Made by a program: the position numbers and the translations under genes. Positions 22,557 through 30,803 of a DNA stretch of 39,768 bases are shown here, in pieces (positions within the stretch are counted from its first letter, which is position 1; each line of letters starts with the position of its first letter). Below the pieces are notes generated by a model. The model did not search any database. It saw only the letters and a list, made by a program, of their open reading frames with translations, and was not told the origin of the DNA. Source of the DNA: an uncultured Francisella sp. Lineage in GTDB: Bacteria > Pseudomonadota > Gammaproteobacteria > Burkholderiales > Neisseriaceae. The stretch is taken from NCBI GenBank assembly GCA_943914555.1, contig CALUCM010000013.1, forward strand, positions 1 through 39,768, in the 5' to 3' direction.

Positions 22557-23565
22557 AAGATATAAGGATAGTATGGTGTTTGGGGGTTTGTCATTTTTAG
22601 TTGTTGCTTGTATTTTATTTTTCTTCACTGTGGCTATTTTTTTAGTTGCAGATAAATCAGAATTAATTGAAGGGCAAAAACTACCGGCGTTGATTGATTG
22701 GTCTTTTTTATTGGCCATTTTGGCAGTATTTTGTTTGCTGTCAGAATTTTTTAGTTTTAGCACGGTTTTCTTGTTGATGAGCCTTTTTACAGGAGTGGCT
22801 TATATAGTTTATTACTTAAATCCACTTCCTTACCAAGAAACCTATTCTCATTTATCAATATGGCATTTTATTTACTATCTTAAAGGTTTTTTTCTTATTT
22901 TTTTAGCGATATTTATCGTTCGTTCTTTCATCATTGATTTAAGCATCATTCCTTCTAGTTCGATGCGACCTGGTTTGACAGTGGGTGATTTTGTGCTGGT
23001 CAACAAGTATCACTATGGCTTGCGTCTTCCTATTACTAATCGCATGTTATTTCGTCGTCACGCTGTTGCACGTGGAGATGTGATCGTTTTTGATTATCCA
23101 ATCAATCCTAAGGTTCAGTATGTCAAACGTGTAGTGGGCATCCCTGGGGATGAAGTTATATTTCATCATAAAGAGTTAGTGATCAATGGTCAGTCTATCA
23201 GTAAAATTCCTTTGGGTATTACTTCTTATCTAGAGAATTCTTATGAGGTCAAACATCCTTATCAAGTACAGGTTAAGCGTTATCGACAAATTTTGGGAGC
23301 TCATCAATTTGATATTTTTGAGATACCATCTCGCCCGACTTTAGAAAAAGATTCAGTGAGAGTTGATCATCCTTGCCAATTATTGGATGATGGCATGCGT
23401 TGTCATATTACTGCAGGACACTACTTGGTATTAGGGGATAACCGCGATAACAGTGAAGATGGTCGCTATTGGGGATTTGTTAGTGACGATGAGATTCAGG
23501 GCAAACCATTTTTGGTGTGGATGAACTTCAAACAATTTTCGCGTATCGGCACGCGAGTGCAATAA
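22543..23565 (+). CDS. lepB: Signal peptidase I
   Basis: LepB removes signal peptides from secreted proteins at the periplasmic face of the inner membrane. The Ser-Lys dyad is S140 (in PSSSMRPG) and K195 (in YVKRVVGIPGDE), and the late box LGDNRDNSEDGRYWGFV is intact. At 340 residues it is longer than many relatives. Four hydrophobic segments (about 12-36, 52-70, 73-92 and 108-130) precede the catalytic domain, whereas two are usual. ATG 22543 overlaps lepA by 14 nt and gives a positively charged MIRNRRYK start. ATG 22573 has AAGGA 4 nt upstream and would drop 10 residues but keep all four segments. In this lineage rnc and era usually follow lepB; here dsbB converges instead. Confidence 0.94.
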   Translation: MIRNRRYKDSMVFGGLSFLVVACILFFFTVAIFLVADKSELIEGQKLPALIDWSFLLAILAVFCLLSEFFSFSTVFLLMSLFTGVAYIVYYLNPLPYQETYSHLSIWHFIYYLKGFFLIFLAIFIVRSFIIDLSIIPSSSMRPGLTVGDFVLVNKYHYGLRLPITNRMLFRRHAVARGDVIVFDYPINPKVQYVKRVVGIPGDEVIFHHKELVINGQSISKIPLGITSYLENSYEVKHPYQVQVKRYRQILGAHQFDIFEIPSRPTLEKDSVRVDHPCQLLDDGMRCHITAGHYLVLGDNRDNSEDGRYWGFVSDDEIQGKPFLVWMNFKQFSRIGTRVQ

Positions 23566-23579
23566 AAGAGGAGGGATTT

Positions 23580-23792
23580 ATGTCTTCATCTAAAATAATT
23601 AGTCATCTTGGATTTCTCGAATCGCCAAAATCGCTTTTTTTAGGTGCAAATAATAACCACAATGCGCAACAGGCCATCAGTGATAGCAGTCCTAAGCTCC
23701 ATAGTGACAACGGTATTCCGGCTATTTTTTCCACGATAGCGCATTCGCCAGAACCGGCAAATACTTTTGCTAGTGCATCAGTCCATGAATGA
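23580..23792 (+). CDS. Possible 70-residue ORF behind a strong ribosome-binding site, antisense to dsbB (doubtful)
   Basis: Immediately after the lepB stop, AGGAGGG (23569-23575) stands 4 nt before ATG 23580, one of the strongest translation-start signals in the window. The frame encodes MSSSKIISHLGFLESPKSLF and continues to TGA at 23790-23792. Most of it lies on the opposite strand of the dsbB 3' end, and the product looks like a low-complexity shadow. It may be the leftover ribosome-binding site of the gene that normally follows lepB (rnc), now joined to foreign DNA by a rearrangement. A real small protein cannot be excluded. Confidence 0.2.
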   Translation: MSSSKIISHLGFLESPKSLFLGANNNHNAQQAISDSSPKLHSDNGIPAIFSTIAHSPEPANTFASASVHE

Positions 23793-24130
23793 TGTTGCAG
23801 CAAAAAATTAAGGCCAGGACTGCAAGCAGGTAACTGATCAGCTGGTAAGCTTTGCAAATAGATCTGCCTGCCTGCTGCAACAATGCCAAAGACAATTGCT
23901 GCTAAGAGCAACAGTGTGACCCATGTACGCAGCAACTGTTTTTGATAAGGCAGAAAAAAAATAATCAACGCCAGCATCGTACTTAAAATAACAGACAGGC
24001 GTTGAAAAATACACAGAGGGCAAGGTTCGTAATGAAAGCCATATTGCAAAATAAAAGAAGTGATGGTGCCAAGAAGAGATAGTAATAAAATGGCAACGAC
24101 AAGGCGTTGTTCTAATTGAGGCTTAGTCAT
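23603..24130 (-). CDS. dsbB: Disulfide bond formation protein DsbB
   Basis: DsbB is an inner-membrane quinone reductase that reoxidises DsbA. Four membrane helices are visible. The first cysteine pair is the CPLC motif (37-40), and the second pair lies in the second periplasmic loop (LPACSPGLNF and GSGECA). The start at 24130 is chosen because AAGGA lies 5 nt upstream of it. An in-frame ATG at 24148 would add MKKRIF, but that extra ATG lies upstream of the ribosome-binding site. The product is about 175 residues. It begins 27 nt after hscA with no terminator between them, so it seems to be the last gene of the isc operon, where fdx normally stands. The C-terminal tail after FAPKK is short and polar. 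Confidence 0.94.
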   Translation of the reverse strand: MTKPQLEQRLVVAILLLSLLGTITSFILQYGFHYEPCPLCIFQRLSVILSTMLALIIFFLPYQKQLLRTWVTLLLLAAIVFGIVAAGRQIYLQSLPADQLPACSPGLNFLLQHHSWTDALAKVFAGSGECAIVEKIAGIPLSLWSLGLLSLMACCALWLLFAPKKSDFGDSRNPR

Positions 24131-24157
24131 AAAAATCCTTTTTTTCATACATCTGCT

Positions 24158-25996
24158 TTATAACGTGCTGATATGCTCGCCAGATAATGCTTTTTTGATT
24201 GCTTGATCCATACGTCGGGTAGCGAAATCTTCTGTTACTTGATTCAACTTTTTAAGAGCTGTGCGGATAAGGTCACTATCCTGTGTTTGACAGCTGTCTT
24301 CTAGAGCAGTTATCGCCTGTAAAATACTATCCATTTCCTCAGAACTTAGCAAGTGCGCATCTTTTTTTAGAGCAGAATTGACTGCAGATAATATTCTTTG
24401 TGCTTCGGTTACAATCTCTTTCAATGCTCTTTGTTTCGCATCTTCCTTGGCATGTTGATAAGAGTTTTTGAGCATTGCTGTGATGGTTTCTTCATCTAAA
24501 CCGTAAGAAGGCTGTATAGTAATTTTTTGTGAGATACCTGTATTTTTCTCCTGTGCGAAAACGTAAAGTAATCCATTAGCGTCAATTTGGAAAGTCACGA
24601 TGATGCGTGCTTGTCCTGCACCCATTGCAGGAATTTGCTGCAAAGTAAATTTGGCAAGACTGCGGTTATCAGCAACTAATTCACGTTCTCCTTGCACCAC
24701 ATGGATTATCATGGCAGTTTGACCATCTTTAAAGGTAGTAAATTCCTGTGTCTTGGAAATAGGGATGGTGCTATTGCGGGGGATAATTTTTTCCATTAAA
24801 CCACCATAGGTTTCAATTCCCAAAGAAAGAGGAGTCACATCAAGAAGTAACCAGTCTTCATTAGACTGATCTTTACTTAAAAGCTCTGCTTGTTTGGCAG
24901 CACCAACAGCCACAACTGTTTCAGGATCAAGATCAGTGAGGAGTTTTTTAGGAAACAACTGCTCTAAGGTGTTTCTCACATGCAGCATGCGACTTGCCCC
25001 TCCTACCAAAATAACGCCGTCAATTTCCTGGGCAGATAAGTTACAATCTTCTAAAACTTGCTGCACAGAATTTATGGTTTGTTCAACCAAATGAGCAGTA
25101 ACTTTAAAGAAATCTGTACGAGATAGTGATATTTTTTTGCCAAAGATGCCCATGGTGGTTTGATTTTTTTTACTTAAGCTTTCTTTGGCTTTTCTGGCTG
25201 CTATTTTAAGTGTTTGCATTTCTGCCATATTAAGCGAAGAAAAATCATATTTTTTTAGCCATAGCGAGGTAATACTATCATCAAAATCATCTCCCCCTAA
25301 TTGGGTATTACCACCAGTTGCTAGTACTTTAAATAGACCTTTGGTAAGTTTTAATACAGAGACATCAAAGGTTCCGCCACCTAAATCGTAAACAAGAAAA
25401 TGGCCAAGTGAGCGGTGTTGCAAACCGTAGGCGATTGCTGCAGCGGTGGGTTCATTGAGTAGACGAAGCAGCTTGATACCAGCTAATCTAGCTGCATCTT
25501 TGGTGGCTTGTCGTTGTGCTTCATTAAAATAAGCAGGGACAGTAATGACAGCTGAGCCAATATTTTCTTGTCCTAATGTTTGTTGCGCGCGCTTAAGTAA
25601 TGCCTGAAGAATTTCGCAAGAAACCTCAATAGGCGTTTTATTACCTTGTTTGGTCTGATACTCAATGATATGTGCATGATTAGTGAAACGGTAAGCAAAC
25701 ATGCTCTGATCAATTTCAAAAGATGCTTTGCCCATCATCCGTTTTGTCGAGCTAATAGTATTGCTAGGATCGCTGATACGATATTGTAAGGCTTTTTTCC
25801 CCACTAATATTTCATTTTCACCATAATAGACCACAGAGGGTAGATATGCGCAGCCTTCTTCATCAGTCAGACACCTTACTGTCCCATTGTGTGAAATGGC
25901 GATTAGGCTATTAGTTGTACCTAAATCAACTCCTAAGGAGAATTGACCAGTTTTATTAGGCTTGGACTGTGGTTCGGCAATTTGTGTAATAGGCAT
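24158..25996 (-). CDS. hscA: Fe-S cluster assembly chaperone HscA
   Basis: HscA is the specialised Hsp70 that, with HscB, releases Fe-S clusters from IscU. The ATPase domain shows LGVDLGTTNSLIA, YDLGGGTFDVSVL, GGDDFDDSI and ILVGGASRM. The substrate-binding domain starts near DVTPLSLGIETYGG. The 612 residues are close to the usual length. It lacks the long Gly/Asp-rich tail of DnaK, which supports HscA. IscU in this operon keeps the LPPVK motif that HscA recognises. It follows hscB by 21 nt and precedes dsbB by 27 nt. Confidence 0.97.
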   Translation of the reverse strand: MPITQIAEPQSKPNKTGQFSLGVDLGTTNSLIAISHNGTVRCLTDEEGCAYLPSVVYYGENEILVGKKALQYRISDPSNTISSTKRMMGKASFEIDQSMFAYRFTNHAHIIEYQTKQGNKTPIEVSCEILQALLKRAQQTLGQENIGSAVITVPAYFNEAQRQATKDAARLAGIKLLRLLNEPTAAAIAYGLQHRSLGHFLVYDLGGGTFDVSVLKLTKGLFKVLATGGNTQLGGDDFDDSITSLWLKKYDFSSLNMAEMQTLKIAARKAKESLSKKNQTTMGIFGKKISLSRTDFFKVTAHLVEQTINSVQQVLEDCNLSAQEIDGVILVGGASRMLHVRNTLEQLFPKKLLTDLDPETVVAVGAAKQAELLSKDQSNEDWLLLDVTPLSLGIETYGGLMEKIIPRNSTIPISKTQEFTTFKDGQTAMIIHVVQGERELVADNRSLAKFTLQQIPAMGAGQARIIVTFQIDANGLLYVFAQEKNTGISQKITIQPSYGLDEETITAMLKNSYQHAKEDAKQRALKEIVTEAQRILSAVNSALKKDAHLLSSEEMDSILQAITALEDSCQTQDSDLIRTALKKLNQVTEDFATRRMDQAIKKALSGEHISTL

Positions 25997-26017
25997 AGAA
26001 AAGTCAACAAAAAAATA

Positions 26018-26509
26018 TTAAGAAGGCAATTTTTGTTTGCGATACAAAGCTTCTTGCAGCAATTTTACAAAATATTTGGCTTTATGAAGTGCTTCAATGG
26101 CCACTGGCCAATTTTCTTTAGTCATGGCATAACGTAAAATATCCTTATTTTCATCACCCATAGTACGTAAAGATAGTATAAAGTTTGCCATTTCTTGCTT
26201 ATTTTGGCAGTTTTCTAAATGTTCTCTTAACTCAAATTGTTGTGTTAATAAAGCGGGGTTATGCAAGATATTTTGTGGATCATAGGGTACATGGCGTAGG
26301 GAGAGCAAATATTCAGCTCGTTTGATGGGGTCTTTTAAGGTATCATATGCATCATTTAGCTGCATAAATAGTTTCAAAGATTGCGCTTGATGAAAGTCAG
26401 CTTGATCAGGGTGATAAACAGAGGCAATTTTTTCAAAATGCTGCTCTAAGACAGTGGGAGAAATATCATAATTTTCCGGCAATTTAAGTAATTTAAAATA
26501 ATTAAGCAT
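26018..26509 (-). CDS. hscB: Fe-S cluster assembly co-chaperone HscB
   Basis: HscB is the J-domain partner of HscA and binds IscU. The J-domain with its HPD motif (SVYHPDQADF) occupies the first 75 residues, and the C-terminal three-helix IscU-binding domain follows. I take the start at 26509, MLNYFKLLKLP, giving 163 residues, because homologues begin with xxYFxLFxLP and because it lies 5 nt after the iscA stop. The frame is open upstream to 26545, but that would overlap iscA and add a non-homologous stretch. It is fully embedded in the isc operon. Confidence 0.93.
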   Translation of the reverse strand: MLNYFKLLKLPENYDISPTVLEQHFEKIASVYHPDQADFHQAQSLKLFMQLNDAYDTLKDPIKRAEYLLSLRHVPYDPQNILHNPALLTQQFELREHLENCQNKQEMANFILSLRTMGDENKDILRYAMTKENWPVAIEALHKAKYFVKLLQEALYRKQKLPS

Positions 26510-26514
26510 AAATT

Positions 26515-26841
26515 TTAAACGTAGAAACTCTCGCCGCAACCACAATCACCCTTGCTATTAGGGTTATTAAAAACAAAACTGCTCTGTAAACCACTGTGCT
26601 GATAATCAAGTTGCATCCCATCTAAATACACCAAACTTTTTGGATCAACGAAAATATGCACACCTTCACTTTGAAAGATTTGATCATCCTTTTTCGGATC
26701 ATCAACATATTCTAAGGTGTAGGCAAGGCCAGAACAACCGCTTGTGCGAACACCAATACGAATTCCCACTCCTTTTCCACGATCTAATAAGCATTTTTTA
26801 ACATGTGCTGCTGCAGCAGTCGAGAGAATAATCATCGTCAT
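26515..26841 (-). CDS. iscA: Iron-sulfur cluster assembly protein IscA
   Basis: IscA is the A-type carrier of the Isc system. Its three ligand cysteines are C36 (TSGCSGLAY), C100 and C102 (DCGCGESFYV). The C-terminal GESF tail and LEYVDDPKKDD mark IscA rather than ErpA. The 108 residues match. The ATG directly abuts the iscU stop (TAAATG), so the two are translationally coupled. A second in-frame ATG two codons later is possible. hscB follows after 5 nt. Confidence 0.96.
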   Translation of the reverse strand: MTMIILSTAAAAHVKKCLLDRGKGVGIRIGVRTSGCSGLAYTLEYVDDPKKDDQIFQSEGVHIFVDPKSLVYLDGMQLDYQHSGLQSSFVFNNPNSKGDCGCGESFYV

Positions 26842-27228
26842 TTACCTTTGTTTATTTTTATTTCTGTAATCTTCAACAGCCGCTTTAATAGCATCTTCTG
26901 CTAGCACGGAGCAATGAATTTTTACAGGGGGTAAAGCAAGTTCTTCAGCAATGGCACTGTTTTTGATGGTGAGTGCATCTTGCACACTTTTTCCTTTGAC
27001 CCATTCTGTAACCAGAGAGGAGGAAGCAATGGCAGAGCCACAACCATAGGTTTTGAACTTAGCGTCTTCAATGATTCCTTGCTCATTGACTTTGATTTGT
27101 AATTTCATCACATCCCCGCATGCAGGAGCACCTACCAAGCCGGTTCCTACTTGTTGATCGTTTTTGTCCAGAGAACCAACATTGCGCGGGTTTTCATAAT
27201 GGTCTATTACTTTGTCACTATAAGCCAT
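26842..27228 (-). CDS. iscU: Iron-sulfur cluster scaffold protein IscU
   Basis: IscU is the scaffold on which IscS-derived sulfur and iron are assembled into clusters. All ligands are present: C37 and D39 in APACGDVMK, C63 in TYGCGSAIA, and H105-C106 in KIHCSVLAEDA. The chaperone-recognition motif LPPVK is at 99-103. The 128 residues are standard. It follows iscS by 18 nt and abuts iscA. Nothing unusual is seen. Confidence 0.97.
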   Translation of the reverse strand: MAYSDKVIDHYENPRNVGSLDKNDQQVGTGLVGAPACGDVMKLQIKVNEQGIIEDAKFKTYGCGSAIASSSLVTEWVKGKSVQDALTIKNSAIAEELALPPVKIHCSVLAEDAIKAAVEDYRNKNKQR

Positions 27229-27246
27229 GGTTTTTACTCCCTAGTA

Positions 27247-28464
27247 TTATTGAAGATCTGCCCAAGTATAATTTTTTAAATCAATGCCTTCTTCATACAT
27301 CTCCCACAAAGGAGATAATTCTCGTAACTTGATGACTTTTTCTTTGAGCAAGTGTGCAGCATAAATAATTTCTTCTTCTGAATTAAAGCGACCAGTACTA
27401 ATACGTAAAGAACTATGTGCCAATTCATCATTGCGACCCAGAGCACGCAGTACATAAGAAGGTTCCAAAGTAGCAGAAGTACAAGCTGACCCGCTAGATA
27501 TTGCTAACTCTTTGACCGCCATCATTAAACTTTCTCCTTCCACAAAATTGAAGCTAATATTAATATTTTGCGCAATGCGTTGTTCTAAATCACCATTAAT
27601 ATACACTTCGGGCAAATCTTTTAATTCAGCAAGAAATATCTCTCTAAGGTGTAATGCTTTGGCATTATCTGCCTGCATTTCTTTTTGAGCAATAGCATAT
27701 GCTTCTCCCATTCCCACAATTTGATGTGTTGCTAGCGTCCCGCTACGCATACCTCGCTCATGCCCGCCACCTTGTATTTGAGCAGCAATTCTTGCGCGAG
27801 GTTTGCGCCTGACATAAAGTGCACCAATTCCCTTTGGACCATAAATTTTATGGGCATTCATGCTCATTAAATGAATATTATGCTGTTGCATATCTATTGG
27901 GATCTTGCCACAAGCTTGAGTGGCATCCACATGGAAAACTAGTTGATGTTCACGACATAGTTCACCAATTTTTTGAATCGGCTGAATGACACCAATCTCA
28001 TTATTAACCCACATGATAGAAACTAAAATAGTGTCTTGGCGAATAGCTTTCTCTAATGCATCTAAAGAAATTAATCCATTTTCTTCTACATCTAAATAAC
28101 TAACTTCATAGCCTTGACGTTCTAATTCACGCATGGTGTCTAATACTGCTTTATGCTCTGTTTTAGCTGTGATTAAATGTTTGCCTTTGTTGCTATAAAA
28201 TTGCGCTGTTCCTTTAATTGCTAAGTTATCGGATTCTGTGGCTCCAGAAGTAAAAATAATTTCTTTAATATCGGCATTGATTAAAGAAGCAATTTGTTCA
28301 CGCGCTTTTTTAATGGCTTTTTCTGCTTGCCAGCCAAATATATGGCTACTGCTCGCTGCATTACCATAAATATCACTTAGATAAGGGATCATTTTGTCTC
28401 GTACGCGTGGATCCACACGAGTTGTCGCCGCATTATCTAGGTATATGGGTAGGTTGATGCTCAT
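27247..28464 (-). CDS. iscS: Cysteine desulfurase IscS
   Basis: IscS takes sulfur from cysteine, forming alanine and a persulfide used for Fe-S clusters and tRNA thiolation. The PLP lysine lies in SMNAHKIYGPKGIGALYVRR (about residue 206). The persulfide cysteine is in SSGSACTSATLEPS (about residue 328), within the long loop typical of group I enzymes. The 405 residues match. The ATG at 28464 lies inside the end of iscR, giving a 32-nt overlap in another frame. AAGGA is found 12 nt upstream. Transcription comes from the iscR promoter. Confidence 0.97.
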   Translation of the reverse strand: MSINLPIYLDNAATTRVDPRVRDKMIPYLSDIYGNAASSSHIFGWQAEKAIKKAREQIASLINADIKEIIFTSGATESDNLAIKGTAQFYSNKGKHLITAKTEHKAVLDTMRELERQGYEVSYLDVEENGLISLDALEKAIRQDTILVSIMWVNNEIGVIQPIQKIGELCREHQLVFHVDATQACGKIPIDMQQHNIHLMSMNAHKIYGPKGIGALYVRRKPRARIAAQIQGGGHERGMRSGTLATHQIVGMGEAYAIAQKEMQADNAKALHLREIFLAELKDLPEVYINGDLEQRIAQNINISFNFVEGESLMMAVKELAISSGSACTSATLEPSYVLRALGRNDELAHSSLRISTGRFNSEEEIIYAAHLLKEKVIKLRELSPLWEMYEEGIDLKNYTWADLQ

Positions 28465-28912
28465 TATTAGTTTGATCCTTAAAGGGTATTTTTTTAGTTA
28501 ATATTTTTTGCGCAGAGAAATTGGCTGCATCATAAAGAGAAGTGCCATAAAAAAAATCATCCAGTACTTTTTCTAAACTATACCAAAAGTGGTGGCTAAG
28601 ACACATGTGTCCTTTATGACAAGTGCCACTACCTTTACAGGCAGTAACTTGCCAATCATCTTCAACAGTGATGATTACTTCGGCAATTTTAATTTCTTTG
28701 GGATGTCGATTAAACACATAACCACCCCCAGGGCCACGTATGCTTTTGACTAATCCAGCTTTACGCATTTTCCCAAAAATTTGCTCTAGATAATGAATAC
28801 TTACCCCTTGTCTTTCATGGATTGCAGCCAAGGTGACAGGCCGATCGTTAGAATAAAGACAAAGATCAAAAAGAGCAATCACTGCATTTTTTCCACGTGT
28901 CGTTAGTCTCAT
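28433..28912 (-). CDS. iscR: Iron-sulfur cluster-sensing regulator IscR
   Basis: IscR is an Rrf2-family regulator. With a 2Fe-2S cluster it represses its own operon, and it is relieved when clusters are short. The winged-helix domain occupies the first 70 residues, with the recognition region around VSIHYLEQIFGKM and the RGPGGGY wing. The cluster ligands C92, C98, C104 and H107 fall at exactly the E. coli numbers, in ACKGSGTCHKGHMCLSH. The 159 residues match. The C-terminal tail overlaps the iscS start by 32 nt. A perfect palindromic operator lies 47 bp upstream across its promoter, so feedback repression is very likely. Confidence 0.97.
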   Translation of the reverse strand: MRLTTRGKNAVIALFDLCLYSNDRPVTLAAIHERQGVSIHYLEQIFGKMRKAGLVKSIRGPGGGYVFNRHPKEIKIAEVIITVEDDWQVTACKGSGTCHKGHMCLSHHFWYSLEKVLDDFFYGTSLYDAANFSAQKILTKKIPFKDQTNNEHQPTHIPR

Positions 28913-28950
28913 GATTTTTTTTAGGTTCAGTTAATCTTTACATTAACGGC

Positions 28951-28979
28951 AGTCTACAATAGTTGACTAATTTAGTCAA
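28951..28979 (-). promoter_or_regulatory. isc operon promoter
   Basis: On the minus strand TTGACT (28979-28974) and TAGACT (28956-28951) are exactly 17 bp apart. The -35 lies inside the IscR operator, the geometry expected for repression by occlusion. Transcription would start about 33 nt before the iscR ATG. Confidence 0.7.
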
Positions 28980-28983
28980 CTAT
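28959..28983. promoter_or_regulatory. Type 1 IscR-binding site
   Basis: A perfect 25-bp palindrome: arms ATAGTTGACTAA and TTAGTCAACTAT around a single central T. It fits the type 1 IscR consensus known from E. coli at each defined position (ATA-S-YY-GACT, an A/T-rich centre, AGTC-RR-S-TAT). It covers the -35 and spacer of the isc promoter, so [2Fe-2S]-IscR should repress the whole operon through dsbB. Confidence 0.9.
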
Positions 28984-29055
28984 TTAATTTTACTTTACTG
29001 CTATTGGAAGAATATTAGGATCATGTCAGCATAAGATAGGCAATGACTGGATATT

Positions 29056-29832
29056 TCAAGCTTGTCCGTATTTAGGAGAGATAGTTAGAATTTCATAACC
29101 TGTTTCAGTAACTAGAACTTCATGCTCCCATTGTGCGGATAGAGACCGATCTTTAGTTACCACTGTCCAACCATCGTTTAAAATGCGTAAATGGCGCTTA
29201 CCTTGGTTAATCATTGGCTCAATGGTAAAAATCATCCCCGGTAGCAAAATTGGCCCAGTATCCTTTTGACCGTAATGAAGTACTTGGGGGGGCTCGTGGA
29301 ATTGGCGGCCCACACCGTGTCCACAAAACTCTCGTACTACTGAGTAGCCGTTTTGTTCCGCATGTTGTTGGATTACGTAGCCGATGTTGCCTAGATGGAC
29401 CCCAGCTTTAACCTGGGCAATGCCTAACATCATACATTCGTGAGTGACATCAATCAGGCGTTGCGCCACAGGGGATATTTCGCCCACTGCAAACATTCGG
29501 CTGCTATCGCCATGAAAACCATCTTTGATGACAGTGACATCGATATTGATGATGTCGCCCGTTTTCAACGGTTTGTCGTTGGGTATGCCATGGCAAATCA
29601 CATGATTAACTGAAGTACAAATTGATTTGGGAAAGGGAGGCTGACCGTAGTTAAGGGGAGCTGGAATAGTACCTTGTATTTCCAATTGATAGCGGTGACA
29701 TAAGTTATTGAGTTCATTAGTGGTTATTCCTGGTTTAACAAAAGGCTCGATATAATCAAGCAGTTGTGCAGCAAGGCGGCCCGCTAAACGCATTTTTTCA
29801 ATTTCTTCGTTATTTTTAATGGGAATTGTCAT
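29056..29832 (-). CDS. map: Methionine aminopeptidase, type I
   Basis: Map removes the N-terminal methionine from nascent proteins. The five metal ligands are visible: two Asp in INIDVTVIKDGFHGDSSRMF, His in FCGHGVGRQFHEPP, Glu in FTIEPMI and Glu in QWEHEVLVTETG. The 258 residues match type Ia. In betaproteobacteria map often lies near rpsB or glnD. Here its start overlaps the end of trpC by 17 nt, so translation is probably coupled to tryptophan synthesis, an unusual neighbour. The 143-bp gap to iscR holds the isc promoter; no terminator for map was recognised. Confidence 0.97.
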   Translation of the reverse strand: MTIPIKNNEEIEKMRLAGRLAAQLLDYIEPFVKPGITTNELNNLCHRYQLEIQGTIPAPLNYGQPPFPKSICTSVNHVICHGIPNDKPLKTGDIINIDVTVIKDGFHGDSSRMFAVGEISPVAQRLIDVTHECMMLGIAQVKAGVHLGNIGYVIQQHAEQNGYSVVREFCGHGVGRQFHEPPQVLHYGQKDTGPILLPGMIFTIEPMINQGKRHLRILNDGWTVVTKDRSLSAQWEHEVLVTETGYEILTISPKYGQA

Positions 29833-30625
29833 TGTTAGTCTCGATTAATTTTCTTAAGCCTTCTTCACTGTTTTTTTGTTGCATTAAATATTTGCCGATC
29901 AAAAAAATATAAATCCCATTTTCTGTTACTAGGCAAATATCTTGAGGAGAGCGAACACCACTTTCGCAGACAATGAATTTATCTTGAGGGAGTTCTTTTT
30001 TTAATTGGATGCAGTGGTTAATATCGGTTGTAAAGTAGTGCAAGTTACGGTTATTAATACCAATGATAGGAGAGCGGCACTTTTCTATTTTTTTAATATC
30101 CTCTTGATGATGAATTTCTATTAATACATCCAAGCCAAGGTCATTGGCTTGTTCTTCAAATTCTTGTAATTGTGTTGCACTTAAGGTATTAGCGAGCAGT
30201 AAAATAGCATCAGCATGTGCAAGCTTGCTTTCAAAAATTTGATAGGTGTCAATGATAAAATCTTTACGCAGCACGGGCAAGGAACAAAATGCTTTCACTT
30301 TCTTGATATAAGTTAATCTCCCTGCGAAATATTTTTCGTCAGTCAGAATGGATAAGCAGCACGCCCCGCCTTGGATGTAGCTTTGTACAATATTTAAAAG
30401 ATCAAAATCCTCTCTGATCAAACCATGCGAGGGGCTTTTCTGTTTGATTTCAGCAATAATGGCAATTTGCTTTTTTTGTGCTCTATTGACAAGAGTCTCT
30501 GTAAATGAAGAAATAGAGGGCGTAAGCTTATCCAAGTGTGCTTTAATTGTTGCAAGAGATTGTCGACTTTTTGCGCGCTTTATCTCTTCACGTTTATGCT
30601 CAATAATTTCTTTCAGTATATTCAC
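29816..30625 (-). CDS. trpC: Indole-3-glycerol phosphate synthase
   Basis: TrpC closes the indole ring, converting carboxyphenylaminodeoxyribulose phosphate to indole-3-glycerol phosphate. The barrel motifs are IAEIKQKSPSHG (catalytic Lys), LSILTDEKYFAG, LRKDFIIDTYQIFESK, IEIHHQEDI, GINNRNL and VCESGVRS. The 269 residues are complete and monofunctional (no TrpF fusion). The start is GTG at 30625, which aligns with the usual MNILxxIxxxKxxE beginning. It is isolated from other trp genes, with only map following in overlap. It has its own promoter at 30660-30688. Confidence 0.95.
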   Translation of the reverse strand: MNILKEIIEHKREEIKRAKSRQSLATIKAHLDKLTPSISSFTETLVNRAQKKQIAIIAEIKQKSPSHGLIREDFDLLNIVQSYIQGGACCLSILTDEKYFAGRLTYIKKVKAFCSLPVLRKDFIIDTYQIFESKLAHADAILLLANTLSATQLQEFEEQANDLGLDVLIEIHHQEDIKKIEKCRSPIIGINNRNLHYFTTDINHCIQLKKELPQDKFIVCESGVRSPQDICLVTENGIYIFLIGKYLMQQKNSEEGLRKLIETNNDNSH

Positions 30626-30659
30626 CTTACCATTTCCCTGTAATCACTATATTGCCTTG

Positions 30660-30688
30660 ATTGTACCCATAAGTATTAGCAGTAACAA
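30660..30688 (-). promoter_or_regulatory. Promoter of trpC-map
   Basis: On the minus strand TTGTTA (30688-30683) and TACAAT (30665-30660) are separated by exactly 17 bp. The start would fall about 28 nt before the trpC GTG. No operator-like palindrome or leader peptide is visible. Confidence 0.55.
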
Positions 30689-30803
30689 TAATTACTAGTT
30701 TTAATAGTAACAGACCTATGGAACTTAATTAATAGAAATGATTCAAATAAAGCTTAGGTAATAATTTAGATTGGTTGATGGATACAAAGGGAGAGAATAT
30801 TTC

